From Nocardia sp. MH4 (lineage in GTDB: Bacteria; Actinomycetota; Actinomycetes; Mycobacteriales; Mycobacteriaceae), in assembly GCF_019266065.1 (NCBI RefSeq), contig NZ_LPNR01000125.1:145191-209190 (forward strand): a stretch of 64,000 nt of DNA. Reading direction: 5' to 3'. Made by a program: the position numbers and the translations under genes. Each line of letters begins with the position of its first letter. Position 1 is the stretch's first letter. The notes below the pieces were generated by a model that did not search any database, had not been told where the DNA came from, and worked only from the letters and a program-made list of their open reading frames with translations. Of the stretch, positions 1-8,725 are shown piece after piece.

Positions 1-433
1 GGGCGCGCAACAGCCGCTCGTGTCGCCTGCCCGAGGCGCGATAGGCTCCCACGATCATCGAGGTCTCCTCCGGGACACCGGTTTCGCCGACCTCCTCGAT
101 CAATTCCGGTGTGGCACAGCTCAGATCGGCCGGACCGAAGCCGTTCGGCACGAAGCAGGACAGTTCGTATTCCACCGGTGCGCGATCGTCGGGGGTGTCG
201 ATGTCGATGAGCCGGAACGGTTCTGCGGCCTGCACCACCGCCGTGTCGCCCGCGACGAGGCGGGTGCGCGAACCGTCGGCGAGCACCAGGGTGCCGCCAC
301 CGCGCAGGACGCACACCATGATCAGCGGCGCCCGGTCGGCGAAGTGGATCGTCCACGGCGCGCGCAGGACGGCATGGGCCAGGACCGAGCCGTCGGCACG
401 GATGCCACTCAGCAGTGAACTCAACGGGTCCAT
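1..433 (-). CDS. AraC-family regulator, cupin-type N-terminal domain (partial, 3' end beyond window)
   Basis: The minus-strand frame opens with ATG at 433 and stays open to base 1, giving about 144 codons. It begins MDPLSSLLSGIRADGSVLAH and has the ligand-sensing cupin pattern of the Cupin_6/AraC family: a short amphipathic N-terminus, then alternating strands ending in ...GGGTLVLADGS and ...LVAGDTAVV. The AraC helix-turn-helix expected at the C-terminus lies outside the window, so the DNA-binding role is inferred from the N-terminal type. It is divergent from the flavodoxin-fold oxidoreductase at 559. Regulators of this kind commonly control the adjacent divergent oxidoreductase, with the 125-base gap as the shared promoter region. 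Confidence 0.8.
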   Translation of the reverse strand, partial: MDPLSSLLSGIRADGSVLAHAVLRAPWTIHFADRAPLIMVCVLRGGGTLVLADGSRTRLVAGDTAVVQAAEPFRLIDIDTPDDRAPVEYELSCFVPNGFGPADLSCATPELIEEVGETGVPEETSMIVGAYRASGRRHERLLRA

Positions 434-558
434 GCCACCAGCGTAGACGAACTCCTATCAACCCGAGATGATCACCCATAGATCGTCCACGCGAATCGCG
501 GTTGACTCGAAGACACGGGGCGCACCGCCCCACACCACGATCGAACAGGGAGCCCACC

Positions 559-1290
559 GTGTCGCAGTCGCCCATCACCACCGTGCCGACCGGCCCGACC
601 ACCACCGGGTCGCAGCAGTCCGAATCGAACACTCGCACAGCGCTTGTCGTGCTCGCCCACCACCGCGCCGACTCGCTGTCGGCCCATATCGCGCGCCGCG
701 CGGCCGACCGGCTCACCGCCGCCGGGTACACGATCGACTTCCTGGATCTGCACGCCGAGAACTTCGACCCGCGAATGACCGTGGCAGACCAGCCCGACTG
801 GGGCGACCGCGACAAGCGGTACTCCCCCGGGACCGAGGCGCACATGCGGCGGCTACTGACCGCCGAGGTGGTGGTCGTGGTGTTCCCGGTCTACTGGCAG
901 AGCGTGCCCGCGACGCTCAAGGGCTGGATCGACAGCGTCTGGAACTACGGATTCGCCTACGGCCGCAGCAAGCCGCGCCTGGCGGGCAAGCGCATCCTGT
1001 GGCTGGGCCTGGCGGGTGCGACCGCGGGCGACGAGATCCTGCCCGGCATGCAGCAGTTGCTGGAAGCCCAGCTCAGCGCGGGTCTGGCCTACTACAGCGG
1101 TTTCGCCGACTCTCGCGTCGGTCTGCTTCCCGACGCCGAGGATCAGCCGCAGAGCCTGGACGCCGAAGGCAACCTGATCATCGGCGAGGCGATCAGCGGC
1201 GATGCCCGCATCGCGCACTACGCCGCGTTCGAGGCGACCGCCGAGGGCTTCGTCGACGATTTCCTGGCCGCGCAGTTGGTGAACGCCTGA
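559..1290 (+). CDS. NAD(P)H-dependent oxidoreductase, flavodoxin-fold quinone reductase type
   Basis: The predicted protein has 243 residues. The GTG at 559 is preferred because it follows a CAGGGAG-like ribosome site and removes an implausible basic leader; an in-frame start at 502 is possible. After a Thr/Ser-rich tail of about 30 residues comes the flavodoxin-like core: first strand TALVVLAHHRADSLSAHIA, then VVVVFPVYWQSVPATLKGWID, the loop that in MdaB/NQO-type enzymes lies over the FMN or FAD ring, and a GYxG-like segment (NYGFAYG). These proteins use NAD(P)H to reduce quinones or nitro compounds in the cytoplasm. The substrate is not readable from the sequence. The divergent AraC/cupin gene is the likely regulator. 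Confidence 0.85.
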   Translation: MSQSPITTVPTGPTTTGSQQSESNTRTALVVLAHHRADSLSAHIARRAADRLTAAGYTIDFLDLHAENFDPRMTVADQPDWGDRDKRYSPGTEAHMRRLLTAEVVVVVFPVYWQSVPATLKGWIDSVWNYGFAYGRSKPRLAGKRILWLGLAGATAGDEILPGMQQLLEAQLSAGLAYYSGFADSRVGLLPDAEDQPQSLDAEGNLIIGEAISGDARIAHYAAFEATAEGFVDDFLAAQLVNA

Positions 1291-1296
1291 GGACCG

Positions 1297-1335
1297 GCGA
1301 TCGCGCGGTGACCGGCCCGGTCACCGCGCGATCGC
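1297..1335. terminator. Bidirectional hairpin between convergent genes
   Basis: A perfect 19-bp inverted repeat (arms 1297-1315 and 1317-1335) lies between the stop of the oxidoreductase and the stop of the convergent IRED-like gene. There is no T-tract, as is usual for GC-rich actinobacterial terminators. Confidence 0.75.
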
Positions 1336-1360
1336 GCCCGACGGCGGTCTCCCACGGCGG

Positions 1361-2179
1361 CTAGATGCCGGGAAGTGCGCGCAGCAGGACACCGAAGAGT
1401 TCGGTGGGCGTGCCGGATTCGGCGGCCGCCTTGTCGATGGTGCCGAGTGCGCCCGCGGTGAATTCGGCGCTCTGCTCCGGGACGTAGTTCTCCGGGTCGT
1501 CGATGCCGGGGGCGTACTGCGCGAGCATGGTCGTCATCGCCTGCAGGAACGGCGCCATCAGCGTGGCCAGGTGCGCCGCGGTGCCACCGGTGGTGCGTAC
1601 CATCTTGCCGCCCTGCTGGAAGCCGGCGAACATCGAGTACATGCCGCCCAGGATCGCCAGGTCGTACATCGCCGCGGCGCCGAAATCCGCGCCGACGAAC
1701 TCGGCGCGGCCGAACAGCTCCAGCACGGCGCGGAACCGCTCGAAGGCCGCGGTCGCGCCGCTGTAGAGCACGAACGCCGCCGGTCCGCCGATCATCGACG
1801 GCACGGCCATGATGCCGCCGTCGATCAGGTCGACTTCGTTGGCCAGCGCCCACGCGCCCAGCGACCGTGCCTGCTCCGGCGTGGTGGTGGTCAGGTTCAC
1901 CACGGTGCGACCGCGCAGTCGCGCCGCGGCGGGCTCGACGTGTTCACGCACCGCCGGGTCGTCGAGCACGCACAGGATCACCAGATCGGCCGCCGCCATC
2001 GCCTCGGCGGAGGTCGCCGCGAGCACCGCGCCCTCGGCCACCAGCGCCTCGGCCCGCGCCGCGGTGCGGTTCCACACCGTCACCTGGTGGCCGCCGGCGA
2101 GCAGCGCCCGCGCCAGCGCCGTGCCCATCGCGCCGAGACCGAGCACCGAAACCCGCTGTGCCGTCGCCGAGTTGGTCAT
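1361..2179 (-). CDS. NAD(P)-dependent oxidoreductase, imine reductase / beta-hydroxyacid dehydrogenase fold
   Basis: The protein has 272 residues from ATG 2179, which follows a purine-rich AGGGGAA site. The N-terminal Rossmann domain has the nucleotide loop VLGLGAMGTALA and WNRT after strand 2, typical of NADPH preference. The C-terminal helical domain contains AAMYDLAILGGMYSMFAGFQ, which matches the inter-domain helix of imine reductases and carries the Asp/Tyr pair near the active site. Such enzymes reduce cyclic imines or perform reductive amination; some relatives are 3-hydroxyisobutyrate dehydrogenases. The divergent HxlR regulator, 125 bases upstream, probably controls it. The imine reductase assignment rests on the helix motif and is a family-level call. 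Confidence 0.85.
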   Translation of the reverse strand: MTNSATAQRVSVLGLGAMGTALARALLAGGHQVTVWNRTAARAEALVAEGAVLAATSAEAMAAADLVILCVLDDPAVREHVEPAAARLRGRTVVNLTTTTPEQARSLGAWALANEVDLIDGGIMAVPSMIGGPAAFVLYSGATAAFERFRAVLELFGRAEFVGADFGAAAMYDLAILGGMYSMFAGFQQGGKMVRTTGGTAAHLATLMAPFLQAMTTMLAQYAPGIDDPENYVPEQSAEFTAGALGTIDKAAAESGTPTELFGVLLRALPGI

Positions 2180-2237
2180 GTTTCCCCTTGGTTCGGAGTT
2201 CTGGTTGCCGGTCGGCAACGCACTCCTAGATTCGCTG

Positions 2238-2250
2238 GTAGCGCTACACT
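2238..2250. promoter_or_regulatory. Palindrome and -10-like box between IRED and HxlR genes
   Basis: A perfect 10-bp palindrome GTAGCGCTAC (2238-2247) overlaps a -10-like TACACT (2245-2250) in the divergent gap. It is a plausible operator for the HxlR-type protein, but this rests only on position and symmetry. Confidence 0.35.
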
Positions 2251-2304
2251 GCACAAGTACCGACTATCAAGTCCAATACTCACCAAAAAGTAAGTAAGGC
2301 GAGC

Positions 2305-2661
2305 ATGAAGCAGCGAGAGCGTCCGTATTCCTGCGGTATCGATGCCGCGCTCGATGTCGTCGGCGGCAAGTGGAAGGCGCTGATCCTGTGGGCGTTGTCC
2401 ACCGGCACCCAGCGTTTCGGCGACCTGAAGCGACTGGTCCCCGGGGTGACCGAGAAGATGCTGATCCAGCAGCTGCGCGAACTCGAGCACGACGGCATCG
2501 TCCACCGCGAGGTCTACGCGCAGGTGCCACCGAAAGTGGAGTACTCCCTCACCGAGCTCGGGGTATCACTCAATGCGGCGCTGGTGACGCTCGGCGCGTG
2601 GGGCACCGAGCATATGGACCACATCTGCGAGGTCAAAGGCGTTCTCGCGCCGGTGCACTGA
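2305..2661 (+). CDS. HxlR-family winged-helix transcriptional regulator
   Basis: The protein has 118 residues, starting at ATG 2305 after AAGGCGAG. It shows the whole HxlR pattern: the N-terminal Cys of YSCGIDAALDVVGGKWKALI, a recognition helix in PGVTEKMLIQQLRELEHDG, and the wing IVHREVYAQVPPKVEYSLTELG. HxlR proteins are small dimeric regulators that often respond through the N-terminal Cys to electrophiles, aldehydes or quinones and control a divergent oxidoreductase. Here the divergent gene is the IRED-like reductase. The Cys at residue 11 fits a redox or electrophile sensor, which is inference. Confidence 0.93.
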   Translation: MKQRERPYSCGIDAALDVVGGKWKALILWALSTGTQRFGDLKRLVPGVTEKMLIQQLRELEHDGIVHREVYAQVPPKVEYSLTELGVSLNAALVTLGAWGTEHMDHICEVKGVLAPVH

Positions 2662-2685
2662 CGCCCCACGATCGCGAAGAGGGGG

Positions 2686-2715
2686 CGCGACGCCCGTTCA
2701 CCGACGGGCGTCGCG
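2686..2715. terminator. Hairpin between convergent HxlR and purC genes
   Basis: Arms CGCGACGCCCG (2686-2696) and its exact complement (2705-2715) enclose an 8-nt loop. The hairpin lies between the HxlR stop and the purC stop and can serve both directions. Confidence 0.75.
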
Positions 2716-2721
2716 GAAACC

Positions 2722-3558
2722 TCAGGACTGGATGCCACCCCAGGTCTTGCCGGTGATGCGCTCGTAGGCCTCTTCGTACTTGCGCCGGGTCGCCTCGACC
2801 ACGTCGGCGGGGATCTCCGGGCCCGGGTACTCCTTGTTCCAGCCCGTGGAGGTCGACCAGTCGCGCACGAACTGCTTGTCGAAGGAGCGCTGGGCGCGGC
2901 CCGGCTCCCACTCGTCGGCGGGCCAGAAACGCGAGGAGTCGGAGGTGAGCACCTCGTCGCCGAGGGTGAGAACGTCACCGTCCCAGCCGAATTCGACCTT
3001 GGTGTCGGCGACGATCACACCCGCCTTCGCCGCGTGCTCGGCACCGCGCGAGTAGATCTCGAGGGTGAGATCGCGCAGCCGCTCGGCCACCTCGCGACCC
3101 TCCTGGTTCACCACGTCGGCGAAGCTGATCGCCTCGTCGTGCCCCTCGGCAGCCTTGGTGGAGGGGGTGAAGATCGGCTCGGGCAGCTTGTCGCCGTCCC
3201 GCAGCCCCGGCGGCAGCGCGATACCGGACACGGTGCCCGACTGCTGGTACTCCTTGAGCCCCGACCCGGTCAGGTACCCGCGCGCGATGCACTCGACCTG
3301 GACCATCTTCAGCGGCTTGACCCGGATACCGCGCCCGGCGAACTCGGCGGGCACGTCGGTGGCCGAGACCACGTGGTTGGGAATGCCGGTGAAGTACTCG
3401 AACCACCAGTTCGACAGCTGCGTCAGCAGCGCGCCCTTCTCCGGAATCGGCGTCGGCAGCACGACGTCGTAGACCGAGACGCGGTCCGACGCGACGAGCA
3501 GCAGGGTGTCGCCGTCCTCGTAGAGGTCACGAACTTTCCCGGCGTGCACATGCTTCAA
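2722..3558 (-). CDS. purC: Phosphoribosylaminoimidazolesuccinocarboxamide synthase (SAICAR synthase)
   Basis: PurC ligates aspartate to CAIR with ATP in purine biosynthesis. The 278-residue protein has the SAICAR synthase landmarks: HAGKVRDLYE (ATP-binding strand pair), VASDRVSVYDVVL, CIARGYLTGSG and IVADTKVEFG. TTG at 3556-3558 is chosen because it has a perfect GGAGG at 3566-3570 with a 7-nt spacer and the protein then starts like family members (LKHVHAGKVRD). An upstream ATG at 3591 would add 11 poorly conserved residues. It stands alone here, separated from other pur genes, and is convergent with the HxlR gene. Confidence 0.97.
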   Translation of the reverse strand: MKHVHAGKVRDLYEDGDTLLLVASDRVSVYDVVLPTPIPEKGALLTQLSNWWFEYFTGIPNHVVSATDVPAEFAGRGIRVKPLKMVQVECIARGYLTGSGLKEYQQSGTVSGIALPPGLRDGDKLPEPIFTPSTKAAEGHDEAISFADVVNQEGREVAERLRDLTLEIYSRGAEHAAKAGVIVADTKVEFGWDGDVLTLGDEVLTSDSSRFWPADEWEPGRAQRSFDKQFVRDWSTSTGWNKEYPGPEIPADVVEATRRKYEEAYERITGKTWGGIQS

Positions 3559-3798
3559 CGTCGAGCCTCCGAATCCTGGGTGGGCGTACATCCTCGGTAT
3601 GCAAGGACTGTACCGGCCACCCCCGGCACCGAATCCGACCTGGTCACCACGACGCGAGGGCGGTCACATTCCGATGCGGCGCGCTCTCGCCCAGGCCGCG
3701 ACGGCGGTGGCCGACGTGTGCCCAGCCTGGCCGTAGCCGCGCCGCGATGACGGTCACCGGTGCGCAGCCGGACCAGCCGCGGTCGGCGGGGTTGCCGC

Positions 3799-4755
3799 TC
3801 AGGCGGTCGCGCGCTCGCCATCGGCGACGCGGAACGTGCGGCGGTAGGCCAGCGGGGCGACGCCGACGGCGACCTGGAAGTGCTGGCGGAGCGAGGTGCC
3901 CGTCGCGAAGCCGACGCGGCTCGCGATCTGCTCGACCGACAGATCGCTGGCCTCGAGCAGGAGCCTGGCCCTGGCGACGCGTTGCTGGGTGAGCCAGCGA
4001 CCCGGACTCGTCCCCACTTCATCGACGAAGCGGCGCGCGAAGGTGCGCTGACTCATTCGCGCGTGCCCGGCCAGTTCCGCCATGGTCAGCGGAAGCTCGA
4101 GGTGTTCGAGCGCCCAGTGCCTGGTCGCGGCGGTGCTGGCCATCGCGGGATCGGGGACGGGCTGGTCGATGTACTGCGCCTGACCGCCTTCGCGCCACGG
4201 CGGCACCACGCAGCGGCGCGCCACGTGGTTGGCCACCGCGCTGCCGTGGTCGGCCCGCACGATGTGCAGGCACAGGTCGACGCCGGAGGCCGCGCCCGCC
4301 GAGGTCAGGACGTCGCCGTCGTCGACGAACAGCACGTCCGGATCGAGCCGGACCCGGGGGAAGTGCCTGCGGAACGAGTCGGCCATGCGCCAGTGCGTGG
4401 TCGCGGGCCGCCCGTCCAGCAAACCCGCCGCCGCCAAGACGAACGCTCCGGTGCAGATCGACACGATCCGGGTGCCGGGCCCGATCCGCGCCAGCGCGCC
4501 CAGGGTCACCTCGCCGAGCCCGTGCAACGCCTCGGTGATGTCGGAGGCCGGAATCACCACCGTGTCGGCGGTCGCCAGCAGCTCGGGACCGTGTTCGACG
4601 GCGATCCGGAAGTCGGCGCAGGTCCGCACCGGCCGCCCGTCGGCCGAGCAGGTGAGTACCTCGTAGCGGTCGTCGAGGGTCCCGAAGATCCGCTGGGGCG
4701 TACCGAGTTCGAACGGGTAGACGCCGTCGAGCGCCAGGACCACCACGCGATGCAT
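3799..4755 (-). CDS. GlxA-type regulator: DJ-1/PfpI domain plus AraC helix-turn-helix
   Basis: The protein has 318 residues. Residues 1-180 form a DJ-1/PfpI (class I glutamine amidotransferase-like) fold with the nucleophile-elbow motif IVSICTGAFVLAAAGLLDG. The C-terminal 100 residues hold two AraC-type helix-turn-helices: TMAELAGHARMSQRTFARRF and SVEQIASRVGFATGTSLRQHF. The family (GlxA, ArgR/CdhR types) are activators that sense small metabolites through the DJ-1 domain. It is divergent from the quinone oxidoreductase at 4826, the likely target. The 240 bases between this gene and purC hold no recognisable feature. Confidence 0.93.
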   Translation of the reverse strand: MHRVVVLALDGVYPFELGTPQRIFGTLDDRYEVLTCSADGRPVRTCADFRIAVEHGPELLATADTVVIPASDITEALHGLGEVTLGALARIGPGTRIVSICTGAFVLAAAGLLDGRPATTHWRMADSFRRHFPRVRLDPDVLFVDDGDVLTSAGAASGVDLCLHIVRADHGSAVANHVARRCVVPPWREGGQAQYIDQPVPDPAMASTAATRHWALEHLELPLTMAELAGHARMSQRTFARRFVDEVGTSPGRWLTQQRVARARLLLEASDLSVEQIASRVGFATGTSLRQHFQVAVGVAPLAYRRTFRVADGERATA

Positions 4756-4825
4756 GGCACGATTCTATCGGAGGATGACAATCTTGCCATTTTCTCGCCG
4801 GGTCGCACCCGGCACCGTTGACCCC

Positions 4826-5773
4826 ATGACCGACACCATGCGCGCCATCAGCCAGGACTCCCTCGGCGGACCCGAGGTCCTGCACGAGGTCGAACTCCCC
4901 CGCCCCCTCCCCGGTCCGAGCCAGCTGCTCGTCCGGGTGCACGCGGCCGGCCTCAACCCGACCGACTGGAAACATCGCGCGATCCCCGGATTGTTCCTGC
5001 CCGCACCGCCGTTCGTCCTCGGCTGGGACGTCTCCGGTGTCGTCGAGGCGGTCGGCTTCGGCGTCACCCTGTTCGCGCCCGGCGACGAGGTGTTCGGGAT
5101 GCTGCCCTATCCGCACGGGCACGGTTCGCTGGCCGAGTACGTCGTCGGGCCCGCGCGCGCCTTCGCCCGCAAGCCCGCGGGGATCGACCACATCGTGGCC
5201 GGGGCGACCCCACTGGCCGCGCTCACCGCCTGGCAGGCGCTGGTCGACACCGCAAATCTCGAGGCGGGCCAGCGGGTGCTGATCCACGCGGCCGCGGGCG
5301 GGGTCGGCCACCTCGCGGTGCAGATCGCGAAGTCGCGGGGCGCGTATGTCATCGGGACGGCGAGCGCGCCCAAGCACGAGCACCTGCGCGCGCTGGGCGC
5401 CGACGAACTGATCGACTACCGGGAGGTCGATTTCGCGCAGGTCGTGCGCGAGGTCGATGTGGTGCTCGACACGCTCGGCGAGGAGAACTCCCACCGGTCG
5501 CTGCCCACGCTGCGACCCGGCGGCCTGCTCGTCACCATCCGGGCCGGCGCCCAGGACGACCTGCGGGCCGCGGCCGCCGAGCGGGGCGTCCGGTTCGCCG
5601 CGCTGCTCGTGGAGGCCGATCACGCGGGCATGAACGCGGTCGCCGACCTGCTCGCCGCCGGCACCATCCGCCCGACCATCGCCGGGGTGTTCCCGCGGGC
5701 CGAGGCGGCGAAGGCGCACGCGATCGGCGAGACGGATCGGACGCTCGGGAAACTCGTCGTCACGATGCGCTGA
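4826..5773 (+). CDS. Zinc-independent quinone oxidoreductase (MDR superfamily, NADPH-dependent)
   Basis: The protein has 315 residues if started at ATG 4826 (MTDTMRAISQDSLG); ATG 4838 is equally good and there is no clear ribosome site, so it may be leaderless. It is a medium-chain dehydrogenase/reductase with a GroES-like N-terminal domain and a Rossmann domain whose nucleotide loop is HAAAGGVGHLAVQIAKSRGA, the quinone oxidoreductase signature. The structural zinc cysteines are missing, as expected for QOR/zeta-crystallin types. It lies head to head with the GlxA-type regulator and is probably controlled by it. The substrate is not identifiable. Confidence 0.9.
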   Translation: MTDTMRAISQDSLGGPEVLHEVELPRPLPGPSQLLVRVHAAGLNPTDWKHRAIPGLFLPAPPFVLGWDVSGVVEAVGFGVTLFAPGDEVFGMLPYPHGHGSLAEYVVGPARAFARKPAGIDHIVAGATPLAALTAWQALVDTANLEAGQRVLIHAAAGGVGHLAVQIAKSRGAYVIGTASAPKHEHLRALGADELIDYREVDFAQVVREVDVVLDTLGEENSHRSLPTLRPGGLLVTIRAGAQDDLRAAAAERGVRFAALLVEADHAGMNAVADLLAAGTIRPTIAGVFPRAEAAKAHAIGETDRTLGKLVVTMR

Positions 5774-5952
5774 CCGGGCCCGCGCCGCCACCGGTGGGTG
5801 GCGGCGCCGCCGGTGCGCGCGGGCGGCGCCGCATCGGCGGGAAACTCGTGAGCGGTGCCGCACGGCAGGTGGCATTGTGGACGCTGATGTGCGCACCGGT
5901 GCGAACCGGAACGCGCGAGAAGTGCCGTGTTCGTCGACGACGAAGGAGATCT

Positions 5953-8544
5953 ATGTCCGCCCCGAATCTCACCCGCGACCAGGCGGTCGAGCGCGCCGCG
6001 ACGGTGGCCGTGCAGAACTATCGGATCGAACTCGACCTCACCGACCAGCCGCGCAGCGCGGGTTCGGAAGTGTCGGACACCTTCGGTTCGAAGACCACCG
6101 TCACCTTCACCGCCACCCCCGGCGCGAGCACCTTCATCGACCTGGTGGCCGCGCGGGTGCGCTCGGCCGTCCTCAACGGCACCCCGCTCGATGTGAGCGA
6201 CTACGACGAGTCGACCGGCATCGCGCTGCCCGAGCTGGCCGCGACCAACGAACTCGTCGTCGAGGCCGACTGCGAGTACTCGCACACCGGCGAGGGCCTG
6301 CACCGCTTCGTCGATCCGGCCGACGACAACGTCTACCTGTACTCGCAGTTCGAGACCGCCGACGCCAAGCGGATGTTCGCCTGCTTCGACCAGCCCGACC
6401 TCAAGGCCACCTTCGACATCGTCGCCACCGCGCCCGATGACTGGAAGGTCGTCTCCAACGGCGCCACCGCCGAGGAGCACAAGGTCGGCGCGGTCGTGCG
6501 GCACACCTTCGTGACCACCCCGAAGATGAGCACCTACCTGGTCGCCATGATCGCCGGCCCGTACGCGCGGTGGACCGACACCTACACCGACAGCCACGGC
6601 GAGATCCCGCTCGGCCTCTTCTGCCGCGCCTCGCTGGCCGAGCACATGGACGCCGAGCGCCTGTTCACCGAGACCAAGCAGGGTTTCGCCTTCTACCACG
6701 ACAACTTCGGCGTGCCGTACGCCTTCGGCAAGTACGACCAGCTGTTCGTGCCGGAGTTCAACGCGGGCGCGATGGAGAACGCGGGCGCGGTCACCTTCCT
6801 CGAGGACTACGTCTTCCGGTCCAAGGTCACCCGCGCGTCCTACGAGCGCCGCGCCGAGACGGTGCTGCACGAGATGGCGCACATGTGGTTCGGTGACCTG
6901 GTCACCATGAAGTGGTGGGACGACCTGTGGCTCAACGAGTCTTTCGCCACCTTCGCCTCGGTGTTGTGCCAGGCCGAGGCCACCGAATACACCAGCGCCT
7001 GGACCACGTTCGCGAATGTGGAGAAGTCCTGGGCCTATCGCCAGGACCAGCTGCCCTCGACCCACCCGATCGCCGCCGACATCCCCGACCTGCACGCGGT
7101 GGAGGTCAACTTCGACGGCATCACCTACGCCAAGGGCGCTTCGGTGCTCAAGCAGCTCGTCGCCTATGTCGGCCTGCAGCCGTTCCTGGCCGGTCTGCGT
7201 GACTACTTCGCCGAACATGCCTACGGCAACGCCACTTTCGACGATCTGCTGGCCGCGCTGGAGAAGGCGTCGGGCCGTGACCTGTCGAGCTGGGGCGCGC
7301 AGTGGCTCAAGACCACCGGCCTCAACATCCTGCGTCCCGACTTCCTCGTCGCGCCGGACGGCACGTTCTCGAGCTTCGCCGTGGTGCAGGAGGGCGCCGA
7401 GCCCGGCGCCGGCGAGCACCGCGTGCACCGGATCGCGGTCGGCGTCTACGACGATGTCGACGGCAAGCTGGTGCGCACCCACCGCGCCGAGCTCGACCTC
7501 GACGCGACCGGACGCACCGAGGTACCCGAGCTGGCGGGCGTGGCGCGCGGAAAACTGGTGCTGGTCAACGACGACGACCTCACCTACTGCTCGCTGCGCC
7601 TGGATCCCGATTCGCTCGACGTGGTCGTGCAGCGCATCGGGGACATCGCCGACTCGCTGCCGCGCACGCTGGCCTGGTCGGCGGCCTGGGAGATGACCCG
7701 TCAGGCCGAGATGAAGGCCCGCGACTTCGTCGCGCTGGTGCAGCGCGGGATCGGCGCGGAGTCCGAGATCGGCGTGGTGCAGCGCCTGCTCATGCAGGCC
7801 GCCACCGCCCTCTCCAGCTACGCCGAACCGGGATGGGCCGACCAGGAGGGTTGGCCCGGCTTCGCCGACCGGCTGCTCGAGCTGGCCGGTGCCGCCGAGG
7901 CGGGCTCGGATCACCAGCTGGCCTTCGTCAACGCGCTCACCGCGGCCGAGCTCGCACCGCGCCACACCGAGGTGCTGGCCCGGTTGCTCGACGGTGATCC
8001 GGCCGTGGCCGGTCTGGCGGGGCTGACCGTCGACACGGATCTGCGCTGGCGCATCGTCACCGCCCTGGCGGCGGCGGGCCGGATCGACGCCGACGGGATC
8101 GACGCGCCGACCATCGACGCCGAGCTGGCGGGCGATCCGACCGCGGCGGGCAAGCGCCAGGCCGCGGCGGCGGCCACCGCGCGCCCGATCGCCGAGGTGA
8201 AGGCGCAGGCCTGGAACACCGTGATGGGTGACGATTCGGTGCCCAACATCACCGCCCGCGCCATCGTCGGCGGCTTCGCGCCCGCCGGTCAGGGCGCATT
8301 GCTCGCGCCGTATGTGGACAAGTACTTCGCCGAGATCCCGGCGGTGTGGGAGCGCCGGTCGAGCGAGGTCGCCCAGACCGTCGTCGTCGGCCTGTACCCG
8401 CACTGGGCGATCAGCGAGGACGCGGTCGCCAAGGCCGACGAGTTCCTGGCGGGCGATCACCCGCCCGCCCTGTACCGCCTGGTCTCCGAGGGCCGGGCCG
8501 GCATCGAACGTTCACTGCGCGCCAGGGAGTTCGACGCCAAGTAA
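5953..8544 (+). CDS. pepN: Aminopeptidase N (M1 family zinc metallopeptidase)
   Basis: The protein has 863 residues, starting at ATG 5953 behind AAGGAG (5943-5948). The catalytic region has the exopeptidase motif FNAGAMENAG and the zinc site HEMAHMWFGDLVTMKWWDDL with the third ligand in NESFATF, i.e. HExxH-x18-E. The long C-terminal helical domain is complete. It removes N-terminal residues from peptides in the cytoplasm. The mycobacterial homologue is Rv2467. In M. tuberculosis pepN lies a few genes from glbO and aglA; here about 13 kb of accessory genes separates them. Confidence 0.97.
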   Translation: MSAPNLTRDQAVERAATVAVQNYRIELDLTDQPRSAGSEVSDTFGSKTTVTFTATPGASTFIDLVAARVRSAVLNGTPLDVSDYDESTGIALPELAATNELVVEADCEYSHTGEGLHRFVDPADDNVYLYSQFETADAKRMFACFDQPDLKATFDIVATAPDDWKVVSNGATAEEHKVGAVVRHTFVTTPKMSTYLVAMIAGPYARWTDTYTDSHGEIPLGLFCRASLAEHMDAERLFTETKQGFAFYHDNFGVPYAFGKYDQLFVPEFNAGAMENAGAVTFLEDYVFRSKVTRASYERRAETVLHEMAHMWFGDLVTMKWWDDLWLNESFATFASVLCQAEATEYTSAWTTFANVEKSWAYRQDQLPSTHPIAADIPDLHAVEVNFDGITYAKGASVLKQLVAYVGLQPFLAGLRDYFAEHAYGNATFDDLLAALEKASGRDLSSWGAQWLKTTGLNILRPDFLVAPDGTFSSFAVVQEGAEPGAGEHRVHRIAVGVYDDVDGKLVRTHRAELDLDATGRTEVPELAGVARGKLVLVNDDDLTYCSLRLDPDSLDVVVQRIGDIADSLPRTLAWSAAWEMTRQAEMKARDFVALVQRGIGAESEIGVVQRLLMQAATALSSYAEPGWADQEGWPGFADRLLELAGAAEAGSDHQLAFVNALTAAELAPRHTEVLARLLDGDPAVAGLAGLTVDTDLRWRIVTALAAAGRIDADGIDAPTIDAELAGDPTAAGKRQAAAAATARPIAEVKAQAWNTVMGDDSVPNITARAIVGGFAPAGQGALLAPYVDKYFAEIPAVWERRSSEVAQTVVVGLYPHWAISEDAVAKADEFLAGDHPPALYRLVSEGRAGIERSLRAREFDAK

Positions 8545-8554
8545 GCCGGACCAC

Positions 8555-8594
8555 CCGATGGCCCCGATCCCCCGCGGCGGATCGGGGCCATCGG
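8555..8594 (+). terminator. Rho-independent-like hairpin after pepN
   Basis: A perfect 16-bp inverted repeat (8555-8570 and 8579-8594) with an 8-nt loop starts 11 bases after the pepN stop. Confidence 0.8.
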
Positions 8595-8661
8595 CCGTTC
8601 TGCCCGCCGCCTCACGTCCCGTTGCGCTTGTGCGGCGCAGCGATTTTCGGCCACCCCGATC

Positions 8662-8678
8662 TACTACGTGAAGTAGTA
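8662..8678. promoter_or_regulatory. Palindromic operator candidate over the SRPBCC gene promoter
   Basis: TACTAC-GTGAA-GTAGTA is a perfect 6-5-6 inverted repeat. Its right half runs into TAGTATTAAAT, the only AT-rich stretch upstream of the SRPBCC gene and a likely -10 region. A dimeric repressor bound here would block transcription. No cognate regulator is adjacent. Confidence 0.45.
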
Positions 8679-8725
8679 TTAAATTCGGGGAAATTCCTCC
8701 CTGTCGACCTCGAGGGAGAAGCGGG

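Noticed and set aside
5620..8460. A 946-codon minus-strand frame opposite pepN
   Set aside because: Antisense shadow of the aminopeptidase gene, which has all M1 motifs.
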